A stretch of DNA of 64,000 nt, taken from Marvinbryantia formatexigens DSM 14469 (GTDB lineage: Bacteria > Bacillota > Clostridia > Lachnospirales > Lachnospiraceae). The DNA lies in NCBI RefSeq assembly GCF_025148285.1, contig NZ_CP102268.1, positions 3,875,501 through 3,939,500 on the forward strand. Direction: 5' to 3'. The notes beneath the pieces are model-generated. The model was not told the origin of the DNA and did not search any database. It saw only the letters and a list, made by a program, of their open reading frames with translations. The translations under genes and the position numbers were made by a program. This document shows, one piece after another, positions 34,322 to 43,763 of the stretch (the stretch's first letter is position 1; each line of letters opens with the position of its first letter).

Positions 34322-35437
34322 ATGAAGGTAGTATTGGAAAATCTGACAAAGAAATTCCCGGAGCGCGGCAGAAAAGCGCGCGGGGAGGTGACGGCGGTCA
34401 GCGACATGAGCGTGGAGATACCGGATGGAAAACTGATCGGACTGCTCGGTCCCTCCGGCTGCGGAAAAAGCACGGCGCTCAATCTGCTGTGCGGACTGTT
34501 AAAGCCCACCGACGGCAGAATCTTTTTCGGGGAGGAGGATGTCACAAATCTTCCGGCGGAAAAGCGGGGCGTCGGTATGGTATTTCAGAATTACGCGCTC
34601 TATCCGCATCTTACGGTGCGCCAGAACATTGTATTTCCGCTGGAAAACCTCAGAGGGAAGGAAAAGCTCTCCAAAGAGGAAATGCAGCGCAGGGCGATGG
34701 AAGTGGCAAAGCTGGTACAGATTGACGAGCTGATGGAGCGTAAGCCTGGCGAGCTTTCCGGCGGACAGCAGCAGCGTGTGGCGATTGCGCGCGCTCTGGT
34801 GAAGATGCCGCGGATCCTGCTGATGGACGAGCCGCTCTCCAATCTGGATGCCCGGCTCCGCCTGCAGACGCGCGAGGAGATAAGGCGCATCCAGCGGGAG
34901 ACAAAGATTACCACCGTTTTTGTAACGCACGACCAGGAGGAAGCGATGAGCATTTCCGATATGATTGTCGTGATGAACCGGGGCGTGGTACAGCAGATTG
35001 GAAAGCCGCAGGAGGTCTACGACAGACCGGTAAATCTCTTTGTGGCGAAGTTCCTCGGCACGCCGCCCATCAATGTTTTCCGCGGGCAGATACGGCAGGG
35101 AATGCTTTATATAGGAAAGGACGCCGTCCTGCGCGTGCAGGGATGCGCGGACAGGGAGGTTTTTGCCGGTATCCGTCCGGAAGGCTTCGTCCTGCACCCG
35201 CAGGGGGCGCTTACCTGCCATCTGAATGGCGTCGAGGTGCTGGGACGCGACATCAGCGTGGTTTCCACAAACGAGGCGTGTGAAAATACAGTAATCCGTT
35301 CGATTATCAGCGCAGAGAGCGGTGTCGACACCGGAAGCGGGACGGTCCGTTTCCACGTAAAGCCGGAGAAGGTGCACATTTTCGACCGGGAGACGCAGGA
35401 GCGGATTCCTTTTGAAACAGAGCGGGCGGGGGAATAG
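34322..35437 (+). CDS. Carbohydrate-type ABC transporter ATPase (UgpC/MsmX-like)
   Basis: The 371-residue ATPase has Walker A GPSGCGKST near residue 42, LSGGQQQRV near 145, LLMDEPLSNLDARLR and a C-terminal TOBE-like regulatory domain (about 245-365). This length and the FQNYALYPHLTV sequence are typical of MalK/UgpC proteins that energise sugar or glycerol-phosphate uptake. It heads a four-gene transporter operon. Confidence 0.92.
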   Translation: MKVVLENLTKKFPERGRKARGEVTAVSDMSVEIPDGKLIGLLGPSGCGKSTALNLLCGLLKPTDGRIFFGEEDVTNLPAEKRGVGMVFQNYALYPHLTVRQNIVFPLENLRGKEKLSKEEMQRRAMEVAKLVQIDELMERKPGELSGGQQQRVAIARALVKMPRILLMDEPLSNLDARLRLQTREEIRRIQRETKITTVFVTHDQEEAMSISDMIVVMNRGVVQQIGKPQEVYDRPVNLFVAKFLGTPPINVFRGQIRQGMLYIGKDAVLRVQGCADREVFAGIRPEGFVLHPQGALTCHLNGVEVLGRDISVVSTNEACENTVIRSIISAESGVDTGSGTVRFHVKPEKVHIFDRETQERIPFETERAGE

Positions 35438-35441
35438 TGTT

Positions 35442-36335
35442 ATGGATAAAAATAATCTGAAGGGCTGGCTTTATCTGCTGCCGGCGTTCCTTTTTCTGGG
35501 ATGTTTTCTGATATATCCTCTGATAGATGTCTTTATCTATTCCTTCGAGGAAGGCTTTAACTTTGCTTCCCAGACGTATTACGGCGTCGGTCTCTATAAT
35601 TACTCGTATATCCTGCATGACCCGTATTTTCTGCAGGCGGTGAAAAACACCTTTATCCTGGTGGTGATTACCGTGCCGCTTTCCACGGGACTTGCGCTGC
35701 TGATTTCCGTGCGTCTGAGCTCCATAAAGGCGCTGCGTGAGCTTTATCAGACCATTTATTTTCTGCCGTATGTGACAAATACGCTGGCGGTCGGTCTGGT
35801 TTTTATGATTCTGTTTAAGAGAACGCCCTACACGGACGGCTTCATCAATCTGCTCCTGGGGCTTTTCGGCACCGGTCCGGTGGACTTTATCGACGGACCC
35901 TACTGGGCGAAAATGTTTGTGCTATGCCTGTACACCATCTGGGTGGTCATGCCGTTTAAGATACTGATTTTAACGAGCGCCCTCGCCTCGGTCAATGAGC
36001 AGTATTACAATGCGGCAAAGGTGGACGGCACCCCGCGCTGGCGTATTTTTATAAAAATTACGGTGCCGATGATATCGCCGACGCTGTTTTACCTTGTCAT
36101 CACCGGTTTTATCGGGGCGTTCAAGGCGTACAGCGATGCGGTGGCGCTCTTTGGAACCGATTTGAACGCGGCGGGGATGAACACCATCGTCGGATACGTT
36201 TACGACATGCTGTACGGCAGCAGCGGCGGCTATCCGTCCTATGCGTCGGCGGCAGCCATCATCCTGTTTGTGATTGTGCTGACGATTACCTGCATCAACC
36301 TTCTCGTCAGCAAAAAACATGTTCATTATATGTGA
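35442..36335 (+). CDS. Carbohydrate ABC transporter permease, UgpA/MalF type
   Basis: The 297-residue permease starts MDKNNLKGWLYLLPAFLFLG and has about six helices with the coupling motif EQYYNAAKVDGTPRWRIFIKITVPM near residue 195. The ATG at 35442 follows GGGGGAA; the in-frame upstream ATG lies inside the ATPase gene and is rejected. Confidence 0.9.
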   Translation: MDKNNLKGWLYLLPAFLFLGCFLIYPLIDVFIYSFEEGFNFASQTYYGVGLYNYSYILHDPYFLQAVKNTFILVVITVPLSTGLALLISVRLSSIKALRELYQTIYFLPYVTNTLAVGLVFMILFKRTPYTDGFINLLLGLFGTGPVDFIDGPYWAKMFVLCLYTIWVVMPFKILILTSALASVNEQYYNAAKVDGTPRWRIFIKITVPMISPTLFYLVITGFIGAFKAYSDAVALFGTDLNAAGMNTIVGYVYDMLYGSSGGYPSYASAAAIILFVIVLTITCINLLVSKKHVHYM

Positions 36336-36343
36336 GGTGCGCT

Positions 36344-37213
36344 ATGGAAAATCAATTTGAAAAGACAGAAAAAAACGGCAGGGCGCATTTTCCCGTGGGG
36401 AAAATTCTCACATATGCGCTGCTGACGCTCTGGGCGGTCATCGTGCTGTTTCCGTTTTACTGGATGCTGCTCACCTCGGTGAAGAGCTACAGCGCCTACA
36501 ACTCGGAGTACATCCCGAAGCTTTATACGCTTGCGCCCACGCTGGAGAACTATAAGGAAGCGTTTACGGCAGTGCCGCTGGCGCGCTATTTTGCCAACAC
36601 GGTGATTTTTGCCGTGATTACCACGGCGCTGATGGTAATTGTGACCGTGCTGGCGGCGTTCGCCTTTGCAAGACTGAAATTCCGCGGGCGGGACCTGGCG
36701 TTTACGCTCTTTCTCGCGCTGATGATGATTCCAAACGAGCTGGTAGTGATTACCAATTACGTGACCATCACGAATCTGGAGCTGCGCAATACCTTTGCCG
36801 GGCTGATTCTGCCGTCGGTCACATCGGTCTTTTACATTTACCTGCTGAAGGAAAATTTCGCGCAGGTTCCCGACCAGCTCTATTATGCGGCAAAGGTGGA
36901 CGGTACCTCCGATTTCCGGTACCTGCGCAGGGTAATGATTCCCATCTGCAAGCCGACGATTGTCACGATTACGATTCTGAAGGTGATTGAATGCTGGAAT
37001 TCCTATGTGTGGCCAAGGCTGATTACCGATGATGAAAATTATTTTCTGGTGTCGAACGGAATCCAGGAAATCCGCGAGAACGGCTTCGGACGGGAGAATA
37101 TTCCGGCAATGATGGCGGCGGTCGTGGTGATTTCGGTGCCGCTGATCATTCTGTTTCTGCTGTTCCGCAAAAAGATTATGGAGGGCGTATCCAGAGGAGG
37201 TACAAAGGGATGA
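36344..37213 (+). CDS. Carbohydrate ABC transporter permease, UgpE/MalG type
   Basis: The 289-residue permease has six helices and the coupling motif DQLYYAAKVDGTSDFRYLRRVMIPI. GAGG at 36334-36337 supports the ATG at 36344 rather than the GTG at 36332. It overlaps the following binding-protein gene by ATGA. Confidence 0.9.
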   Translation: MENQFEKTEKNGRAHFPVGKILTYALLTLWAVIVLFPFYWMLLTSVKSYSAYNSEYIPKLYTLAPTLENYKEAFTAVPLARYFANTVIFAVITTALMVIVTVLAAFAFARLKFRGRDLAFTLFLALMMIPNELVVITNYVTITNLELRNTFAGLILPSVTSVFYIYLLKENFAQVPDQLYYAAKVDGTSDFRYLRRVMIPICKPTIVTITILKVIECWNSYVWPRLITDDENYFLVSNGIQEIRENGFGRENIPAMMAAVVVISVPLIILFLLFRKKIMEGVSRGGTKG

Positions 37214-38808
37214 AGAAAAAAATCAGAAAGCTGCTGCCTCTGGCGGCTGCGGCGGCAGTCAGCGCGCTGCTGACCGGCTGTCACGGGGCGCAGGAGAAGA
37301 GCGCCTTTTCGATTCCGGAGACGTTCGATACCTCGCGGCAGTATGAAATAACCTTCTGGGCAAAAAATGATACCAACAAGACGCAGACGCGGATTTATGA
37401 GCAGGCAATCAGCGATTTTGAGGAGCTTTACCCCAATATTACGGTGAATATGCGTCTGTATACGGATTACGGCAAGATTTATAACGATGTCATAACCAAT
37501 ATTTCCACCAACACCACGCCGAATGTCTGCATCACTTACCCGGACCACATCGCCACCTACCTGACGGGGAATAACAGCGTTGTGCCGCTGGATGAGCTGT
37601 TTTCCGATGAAAATTACGGGCTCGGCGCCAGCCAGGTGCGCTTTGATTCGCCCGCGCAGGAGGAGATTATCCCGCAGTTCCTGGAGGAATGCCGGGTGAG
37701 CGGGCATTATTACGCCATCCCCTATATGCGCTCCACGGAGGCATGCTACATTAATAAAACGTATCTGGAAAAGCTCGGCTACGAGCTGCCGGAGACGCTG
37801 ACATGGGATTTCATCTGGGAGGTATCGGAGGCGGCGACGGAAAAAGATGCCGACGGCAATTTTTCTGTCAACGGGCAGAATGTGATGATTCCGTTTATCT
37901 ATAAATCGACAGATAACATGATGATTCAGATGCTGAAGCAGAAGGGTGCCGGGTATTCCACGGAAGACGGGGAGATTCTGATTTTCAATGACACGACAAA
38001 GGAGCTTTTGTATACGATTGCGGAGCACGTAAAGAGCGGAGCGTTTTCCACCTTTAAGATTTCCAGCTATCCGGCAAATTTCCTCAATGCCGGTCAGTGC
38101 ATCTTTGCTATCGATTCCACGGCGGGCGCCACCTGGATGGGAAGCGACGCGCCGCTCTCCGACATCAGTGAGGATAAATTCGTGGAATTTGAGACGGCGG
38201 TGATGCCCATCCCGCAGTTTGACACGGAAAATCCGCAGATGATTTCGCAGGGACCGTCCGTCTGCATCTTCCAGAAGGACGATGCCCAGGAGGTGCTTGC
38301 CTCCTGGCTGTTTGCGCAGTACCTGCTTACCAATGAGGTGCAGATCGCCTATGCGCAGACAGAAGGCTATGTGCCGGTAACGTCAAAGGCACAGGAGAGC
38401 AGCGAATACCAGGATTATCTGGCAAGGAGCGGCGAGGACAACAGCACACATTATGATGTGAAGATTAAGGCGTCGGAGCTTTTGCTGGATAATGTGGAAA
38501 GTACCTTTGTGACGCCGGTATTCAACGGGTCTGCATCCCTGCGCGATGCCGCGGGGCAGATGATAGAGGAGGTGGCAAAATCCACGCGCAGAAAAAAGAC
38601 GGTGGACGATGCCTATATCGAATCACTCTACAGCGATATGAAATCGCTGTATCATCTGGACGAGGGGCAGGGCGCTCTGACAGGCGACGGGAAAGCGGAC
38701 TTAGGACCACTGCCGGTTACTGCCGTGGTTCTGCTGGCGTCGCTGGCGGCAGTGTGGGCGGCGATACTTCTGTATGTGATTATCAGGGCAGTGAAGAAAA
38801 AAGGATAA
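37210..38808 (+). CDS. Extracellular solute-binding lipoprotein with C-terminal membrane anchor
   Basis: The 532-residue protein has a lipoprotein signal with lipobox LLTGC (Cys near residue 23), a type I carbohydrate-binding fold (YEITFWAKNDTNKTQT; ITVNMRLYTDYGKIYNDV; NVCITYPDHIATYL) and, unusually, a predicted C-terminal transmembrane helix from about residue 500 followed by RAVKKKG. Binding proteins of this family normally end after the second lobe. Double anchoring would hold it close to the permease. Ligand unknown: sugar, glycerol-phosphate ester or similar. Confidence 0.85.
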   Translation: MKKKIRKLLPLAAAAAVSALLTGCHGAQEKSAFSIPETFDTSRQYEITFWAKNDTNKTQTRIYEQAISDFEELYPNITVNMRLYTDYGKIYNDVITNISTNTTPNVCITYPDHIATYLTGNNSVVPLDELFSDENYGLGASQVRFDSPAQEEIIPQFLEECRVSGHYYAIPYMRSTEACYINKTYLEKLGYELPETLTWDFIWEVSEAATEKDADGNFSVNGQNVMIPFIYKSTDNMMIQMLKQKGAGYSTEDGEILIFNDTTKELLYTIAEHVKSGAFSTFKISSYPANFLNAGQCIFAIDSTAGATWMGSDAPLSDISEDKFVEFETAVMPIPQFDTENPQMISQGPSVCIFQKDDAQEVLASWLFAQYLLTNEVQIAYAQTEGYVPVTSKAQESSEYQDYLARSGEDNSTHYDVKIKASELLLDNVESTFVTPVFNGSASLRDAAGQMIEEVAKSTRRKKTVDDAYIESLYSDMKSLYHLDEGQGALTGDGKADLGPLPVTAVVLLASLAAVWAAILLYVIIRAVKKKG

Positions 38809-38885
38809 CTATCTGACCGGAAGGAAAAATCCGCCTCTGATATTTGCCGCATGATGAAACAGTTATAAAAAATGTCAGTCAGGCA

Positions 38886-38913
38886 TTGATTTCCTGAAAT
38901 TTTCGATTATAAT
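38886..38913 (+). promoter_or_regulatory. Promoter of secreted OB-fold-like protein
   Basis: TTGATT at 38886-38891 and TATAAT at 38908-38913 are 16 bases apart. Confidence 0.6.
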
Positions 38914-38969
38914 AGAGGATGAATACGGGTGAACAGCAGCATGACTGCTGATACCGAAGGAGGATAAGT

Positions 38970-39758
38970 ATGAAAAAACTTACAGCATTATTATTAACAC
39001 TCTCTCTGGCAGCCGTTTCCGCAACCTGCGTTATGGCAGAGGAAACAGAGACAGAGGCAGAAACCGTTGTGACAGAAGCAGCCGCGGCGGACGAAGAAGC
39101 GGACGTAAAGTCGGAGGGCGTGATGACGCACGACGAATATGTGGCGGCGGAGCTTGATTCCGAGGTCGTAGTCGAGACCTACGTGCAGGCAAAGCAGTCC
39201 TGGTGGGAGGACAAGGCGACCGTTTATACACAGGACAAGGACGGCGCATACTTCCTGTATGACATGGCTTGCTCCGAGGAAGATTATGAAAAGCTGAACG
39301 TCGGAACAAAAATCCGCGTTACCGGTTATAAATCCGAGTGGTCCGGCGAGGTGGAAATCGTCGATGCGACCTTCGAGATTCTGGACGGCGAGTACGTTGC
39401 TCCGGTAACGGATGTGACAGAGCTGCTCGGCACAGATGAGCTGATCGACCATCAGAACGAGTACGTTTCCTTCAAAGGCATGACGGTGGAGGCTTCCACG
39501 GATGCGGACGGCAACGAGGCACCGTTCCTTTACAACTGGGACGGCTCCGGACAGGACGGCGATGATTTGTACTTCAACGTTTCTCTGAACGGCGAGACCT
39601 ATACCTTCACGGTGGAATCCTATCTGTGCGACAACACCACAGACGTTTACAAGGCGGTAACAGAGCTGCAGGTTGGAGACAAAATCGATATGGAAGGCTT
39701 CCTGTACTGGTATGAGGGCGTAAACCCGCACATCACATCGGTAACAGCAGCAGAATAA
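38970..39758 (+). CDS. Secreted protein with two OB-fold-like modules
   Basis: The 262-residue protein has a signal peptide ending near VMAEETE, an acidic linker (about 25-48) and two similar beta-rich modules: VVETYVQAKQSWWEDKATVYT ... GTKIRVTGY (about 65-135) and YVSFKGMTVEASTDADG ... GDKIDMEGFLYWY (about 165-255). The pattern recalls OB-fold domains of secreted binding proteins. No catalytic motif. Monocistronic, with its own promoter and terminator. Function unknown. Confidence 0.65.
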   Translation: MKKLTALLLTLSLAAVSATCVMAEETETEAETVVTEAAAADEEADVKSEGVMTHDEYVAAELDSEVVVETYVQAKQSWWEDKATVYTQDKDGAYFLYDMACSEEDYEKLNVGTKIRVTGYKSEWSGEVEIVDATFEILDGEYVAPVTDVTELLGTDELIDHQNEYVSFKGMTVEASTDADGNEAPFLYNWDGSGQDGDDLYFNVSLNGETYTFTVESYLCDNTTDVYKAVTELQVGDKIDMEGFLYWYEGVNPHITSVTAAE

Positions 39759-39780
39759 CGGACAGTAAAACGCTTTTTTC

Positions 39781-39811
39781 GGAGTCACCTCGAAAGAGGT
39801 GGCTCCTTTTA
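39781..39811 (+). terminator. Intrinsic terminator
   Basis: GGAGTCACCTC-GAAA-GAGGTGGCTCC is an 11-base stem with one T-G pair and a GAAA loop, followed by TTTTAT. Confidence 0.9.
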
Positions 39812-39839
39812 TACCACGGGATGCGGCGCCGGAAGGTCT

Positions 39840-40103
39840 GTATTTGAAGTAACGCCGGTAATTTACGAAAGGCTTTTTTACGCGAATCCGTTTGCCATAC
39901 ATCCAGTCGCAGACACGTTGATTTTTTGATTTTGCTGCGCCGCCTATTGGCAGCAATTTTGCCTCCATAGAAGCCGGTCGGACAAAATTGCTGCCGCTAT
40001 GCTCGCAAAATCTGCAAAATCTGCCTATCGTCTGCGGCTGGATGTATGGCACCGGATTCTGCTGTAAATATTTCTATTGTAAATTACCGGCATTACTTCA
40101 GTA
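39840..40103. repeat. 264-bp foldback element (long imperfect inverted repeat)
   Basis: The two halves of this non-coding region pair almost end to end: 39846-39866 with 40080-40100 (one mismatch), GAATCCG plus 39894-39914 with 40030-40050 plus GGATTC (one mismatch and a small bulge), GATTTTGC blocks in the middle and 39949-39961 with 39983-39995, leaving a 21-base loop. No ORF lies inside. It resembles a miniature foldback transposable element or a very long RNA hairpin. Target-site duplications are not clear. Confidence 0.8.
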
Positions 40104-40144
40104 CATGATTTCCTGGTCCGGACACTTGTAGAAAGGGAAGAAAA

Positions 40145-41452
40145 ATGAATGAGAAGAAGCTTATGATGCAATACAGCGCGCTGCAGGGCTGTTACTGGAT
40201 GCTGTTTGGCACGGTGTACAGCTTTGCTACGGTATACCTTCTGGCGCGCGGTTTCGACAGCACAGGGATTGGCATCTGTATTGCCGTGGGAAACATCTGC
40301 GGGGTGATCCTGCAGCCTGTTTTTGCCGGAATGGCGGACCGCTCTTCCAGAATTACCGTACAGAAGCTGACGGCAATTCTTGCCGGTCTGACACTGCTCG
40401 CATTGCTTTTGCAGTACGCCGTACCGGACAGGATTCTGCCGGTGGCAGCGCTGTTTATCATTGCAGACGCGCTGCTGCAGGTGCTGCAGCCGCTGGTGAA
40501 TTCTGTCAGCGTCTATTATATCAACCGCGGCGTCAACGTGGATTTTGGCATAGCCAGAGGTATCGGCTCCCTCTGCTATGCGATTATCTCCAGCGTTCTC
40601 GGCGCGCTGATTGCCAGAAGCGGAAGCAGCATAATTCTGGCAGTGGGAAGCATTCTGCTTGCCGTCATGATTATCCTGCTGTGCAGAATGCCTGTATATA
40701 AGGGCGCGTATACATCTGCAGCGAAGGCGGATGCAAAGCTGTCCCCGGACGAAAAAACGGAGGCGGATGCAGCCCAGGCTGCCGGAGGGGAAGGCGCGGG
40801 TGCGGTATCCTCTGCCGGGAAACCGGACGCAGAGGCGTCTGGCGGGACCGGGCGTACAGTGAAGGCTCCGGGCGGTTTTATCCGGCGCTATCCTTATGTC
40901 TGCATTGCAAGTATCGGTCTGACACTGCTGATGATGAACCACAATATGCAGAACAGCTATCAGATTCAGATCATTACCCCGCTCGGCGGCGATTCCGTTG
41001 CGCTTGGCAATACGCTTGCCATTGCCGCGGTGATGGAGCTGCCGACGATGTTTCTGTTTTCACGGATGGTGAAACGGATTTCCAGCAGCCGCCTTGTGAT
41101 GCTCTCCGGTGTCTTTTTCTTCGCGAAGGCGGTCGCATATCTCTTCTGCGGCAATATGACGCAGATGTACGCCGCGCAGGTGCTGCAGATGGGCGCATTT
41201 GCCCTCTATATTCCGGCGACGGTATATTATGTGAATGAGGTGATGGATCCGCAGGATACCTTCCGGGGGCAGGCGCTGATGGCTGGTACAAGCACGCTGG
41301 GCGGCGTTTTTGGAAGCCTCATCGGCGGTCTGCTAATTGATTATCTAAATGTATGTATGATGTTAATTTTTGGCACAATTATTGCATTTATCGGTATGCT
41401 GACAGTATTTTGGGCGGCGCCGAAAGCAAAAGGCGCACCTGGAAAATGTTGA
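40145..41452 (+). CDS. Major facilitator superfamily permease
   Basis: The 435-residue protein has 12 predicted helices in two halves with family loops such as MADRSSRITVQKL and RGVNVDFGIARGIGSL. The central loop (about 190-240) is long, charged and alanine/glutamate-rich. It looks like the LacY/nucleoside-proton symporter-like MFS_1 group; substrate not determinable. The start is ATG 40145 with AAGGGAAG upstream. Confidence 0.82.
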   Translation: MNEKKLMMQYSALQGCYWMLFGTVYSFATVYLLARGFDSTGIGICIAVGNICGVILQPVFAGMADRSSRITVQKLTAILAGLTLLALLLQYAVPDRILPVAALFIIADALLQVLQPLVNSVSVYYINRGVNVDFGIARGIGSLCYAIISSVLGALIARSGSSIILAVGSILLAVMIILLCRMPVYKGAYTSAAKADAKLSPDEKTEADAAQAAGGEGAGAVSSAGKPDAEASGGTGRTVKAPGGFIRRYPYVCIASIGLTLLMMNHNMQNSYQIQIITPLGGDSVALGNTLAIAAVMELPTMFLFSRMVKRISSSRLVMLSGVFFFAKAVAYLFCGNMTQMYAAQVLQMGAFALYIPATVYYVNEVMDPQDTFRGQALMAGTSTLGGVFGSLIGGLLIDYLNVCMMLIFGTIIAFIGMLTVFWAAPKAKGAPGKC

Positions 41453-41503
41453 TTTTCTGTTAAGAATTTGTTACAATGGGAGCAGGTGGCAGAGTCTGCC
41501 ACC
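41449..41503 (+). promoter_or_regulatory. Promoter and 5' hairpin of DegV operon
   Basis: TTGATT (41449-41454) and TACAAT (41472-41477) are 17 bases apart. GGTGGCAG-AGT-CTGCCACC at 41485-41503 directly follows the predicted start site and could be an operator or an mRNA-stabilising hairpin. Confidence 0.6.
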
Positions 41504-41548
41504 CAGAAAAGGTTATATCTAAGAGTATAAAAAAACGGGGGAAGTAAA

Positions 41549-42391
41549 ATGGCAATAAGGATTATCACAGATTCGGCAGCGGATTATTCCGCACAGGAGA
41601 TTGCACGCAGGCAGATTACATGTGTCCCGATGTCCGTGACCTTTGGGGAGGAACAGTTTCAGGACGGCGTGGACCTGACGAAAGAGCAGTTTTTTGAAAA
41701 GCTGCTTTCCGGAAAAGTATTTCCCAAGACGTCGCAGCCATCGCCCACCATGTTTATCAACTGCTTTGAGGAGGCGAAAGCGGCACAGGATACGGTGATC
41801 GCGATTCTGGTCTCCGGGGCGCTGAGCGGTACCATCCAGAGCGCAGTGCTTGCAAAGGAAATGGTAGAATATGAAAACATCCACATCGTTGACAGCCAGA
41901 ATGCCACGCTTGGGATGCGTGTGCTGGTGGACCGCGCGGTTTTTCTGCGGGAGCAGGGGTGTGATGCCAGAACGATTATAGAAGAGCTGGAGGCGTTAAG
42001 ACCGCGCATCCGTGTGTATGCGGGGCTGGATACGCTGGAATATCTCCAGAAGGGAGGCAGACTTTCCAGAGGGCAGGCGGCGCTCGGAAGTCTGGTAAAT
42101 TTAAAGCCGGTGGTGAAAATTACGCAGGAGGGATGCGTGGAGCTGTGTGGAAAGCAGATTGGAATGAAGCATGCTTTCCGGCAGATTGCGAACATTCTGG
42201 AGGAGGACGCTCCGGATGTGGATTTCCCGGTATATTTTCTGTATGCGTACGACCGGAAAAACTGTGTGAATTTTATCCGGTATCTGAGCAAAAGAGGAAT
42301 GGATTTCGGGACGCCGAAGCTGCGCGGCATCGGACCGACGATTGGCAGCCATATCGGTACCGGGGCATTCGGCATAGTGTATGTAAAGTAA
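41549..42391 (+). CDS. DegV family fatty-acid-binding protein
   Basis: The 280-residue protein starts MAIRIITDSAADYSAQEI and has LSGTIQSA and GLDTLEYLQKGGRLS, all hallmarks of the DegV/FakB fold. FakB proteins hold a fatty acid for phosphorylation by FakA; no fakA is in the window. It is followed after 11 bases by a secreted C39-like gene. Confidence 0.9.
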   Translation: MAIRIITDSAADYSAQEIARRQITCVPMSVTFGEEQFQDGVDLTKEQFFEKLLSGKVFPKTSQPSPTMFINCFEEAKAAQDTVIAILVSGALSGTIQSAVLAKEMVEYENIHIVDSQNATLGMRVLVDRAVFLREQGCDARTIIEELEALRPRIRVYAGLDTLEYLQKGGRLSRGQAALGSLVNLKPVVKITQEGCVELCGKQIGMKHAFRQIANILEEDAPDVDFPVYFLYAYDRKNCVNFIRYLSKRGMDFGTPKLRGIGPTIGSHIGTGAFGIVYVK

Positions 42392-42402
42392 AGGAGCGGT
42401 TT

Positions 42403-43566
42403 ATGAAAAAGAAGAAAGTAATTTCAATTCTGATGGCATGTACGCTTCTGTCCGCCGGTTTTGGAAATGCCGTTGTACTGGGAGAGGATATCGCGGTATG
42501 GGACAGCCTGGAGGGCGAAATGGCGGCCGGGGGCGGAGACGGCTATGCGGAGGCGCCCGGTACGGAGCAGTATGTGGAGCCGACGGAGAGCTATATTCCG
42601 GAGGCGACGGAGGGGTATGTGCCGGAGCAGACGGAAGGCTATGTGCCGGAGGCGACAGAGGGCTATGTTCCGGAAAATACGGACAATTTCCAGGAGTGGA
42701 CGGAAAGCTATTATTATGAGGAAGCAGGAACCGTCAGCTATACGGAGGAATCGTATCAGCCGGAGGAGCGCCAGGAATTCTGGGACGAACGCGAGGCTGC
42801 CTATGAAGAACACCGGGAGGGCACCATCAGCAAAAACTCGGACGAGGTGTATACGGTGGAGGATTTCGACATTCCGGGGATAGAGGAAGCGCAGGAGGGT
42901 TTTCAGCTCAGTGAGACATCCGAGCTGCCGGAGCAGATGTATCTGCAGGTCCCGGAAATCCTGCAGAACCCGGAGCTGCCCACGGGCTGCGAGGCGGTGT
43001 CGCTTACGATGGCGCTGCAGTACGAGGATTTTGATGTGGACAAGATTACGATTGCAAGTGATTTCCTGATTTATAATCAGGAGACGGACAATATGGCAAT
43101 CGGCTACGTCGGCGACCCGTTTTCCGAGTCGGGTGCGGGCTGCTTTGCGCCGGCAATCGCCGCGACCGCGCTCGCTTTCTTTACAGACCAGGAGGCGGAG
43201 TATAAGGCGTACGATATCACAGACACGGATTTTGAGGATTTATTCGCCTATATTGCTGCCGGAACTCCGGTGATTCTCTGGACGACCATGTATATGGCGG
43301 ATCCGGAATTTACCCGCATGGATGCAGAGTACGAGGGGCACGTTTATCGCTGGTACAGCCAGGAGCACTGCGTTGTGCTCTCCGGTTACAACCGCACGGA
43401 GGGAACCGTGCAGGTCAACGACCCGCTGGAGGGAATCGTGACAAGAAATCTTGACGAGTTTGCCGCGATTTACAATCTGACAGGGAAAAATGCAGTCGTT
43501 TTAAAGGAAATTACGGAAACGACGTCCGACAGCGCATCCGTCAACACCGAAGTGGGGCTTCCGTAG
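42403..43566 (+). CDS. Secreted C39-family cysteine-peptidase-like protein with acidic repeats
   Basis: The 387-residue protein has a signal peptide, a Glu/Tyr/Pro-rich stretch with about four 8-residue repeats of the type EGYVPEAT (about 55-92) and a C39_2 domain from about 185: LPTGCEAVSLTMAL (catalytic Cys), EHCVVLSGYN (His) and VQVNDPLEG (Asp). The domain occurs in exported peptidases of Gram-positive bacteria. Spacing of 11 bases to the DegV gene suggests one operon. AAAGGAG fixes the ATG at 42403. Substrate unknown. Confidence 0.82.
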   Translation: MKKKKVISILMACTLLSAGFGNAVVLGEDIAVWDSLEGEMAAGGGDGYAEAPGTEQYVEPTESYIPEATEGYVPEQTEGYVPEATEGYVPENTDNFQEWTESYYYEEAGTVSYTEESYQPEERQEFWDEREAAYEEHREGTISKNSDEVYTVEDFDIPGIEEAQEGFQLSETSELPEQMYLQVPEILQNPELPTGCEAVSLTMALQYEDFDVDKITIASDFLIYNQETDNMAIGYVGDPFSESGAGCFAPAIAATALAFFTDQEAEYKAYDITDTDFEDLFAYIAAGTPVILWTTMYMADPEFTRMDAEYEGHVYRWYSQEHCVVLSGYNRTEGTVQVNDPLEGIVTRNLDEFAAIYNLTGKNAVVLKEITETTSDSASVNTEVGLP

Positions 43567-43703
43567 CGCAGGCTTTTCTGCACAGAAAAGCGTGCTGGTC
43601 GCGCTGCATGGAGCACCCCGGTATGCGACCGGGCATTCATGGTGAAAATCGTAAAAAAATGTGTTTGAAATCTTAAAAATATGTGAATTCTGCACAGGGC
43701 GCG

Positions 43704-43732
43704 TTGACGCATTCCCGCCTTTGGAGTATACT
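43704..43732 (+). promoter_or_regulatory. Promoter of CBS-domain gene
   Basis: TTGACG (43704-43709) and TATACT (43727-43732) are 17 bases apart. In the preceding gap a perfect hairpin GCTTTTCTG-CA-CAGAAAAGC lies at 43572-43591. Confidence 0.7.
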
Positions 43733-43763
43733 AGAGACATCAAGAAGAACAGGGCGGGTGATT

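Noticed and set aside
43567-43700. Possible terminator hairpins after the C39-like gene
   Set aside because: GCTTTTCTG-CA-CAGAAAAGC and a GGTCGC/GCGACC pair are present but no T-run follows, so termination is not supported.
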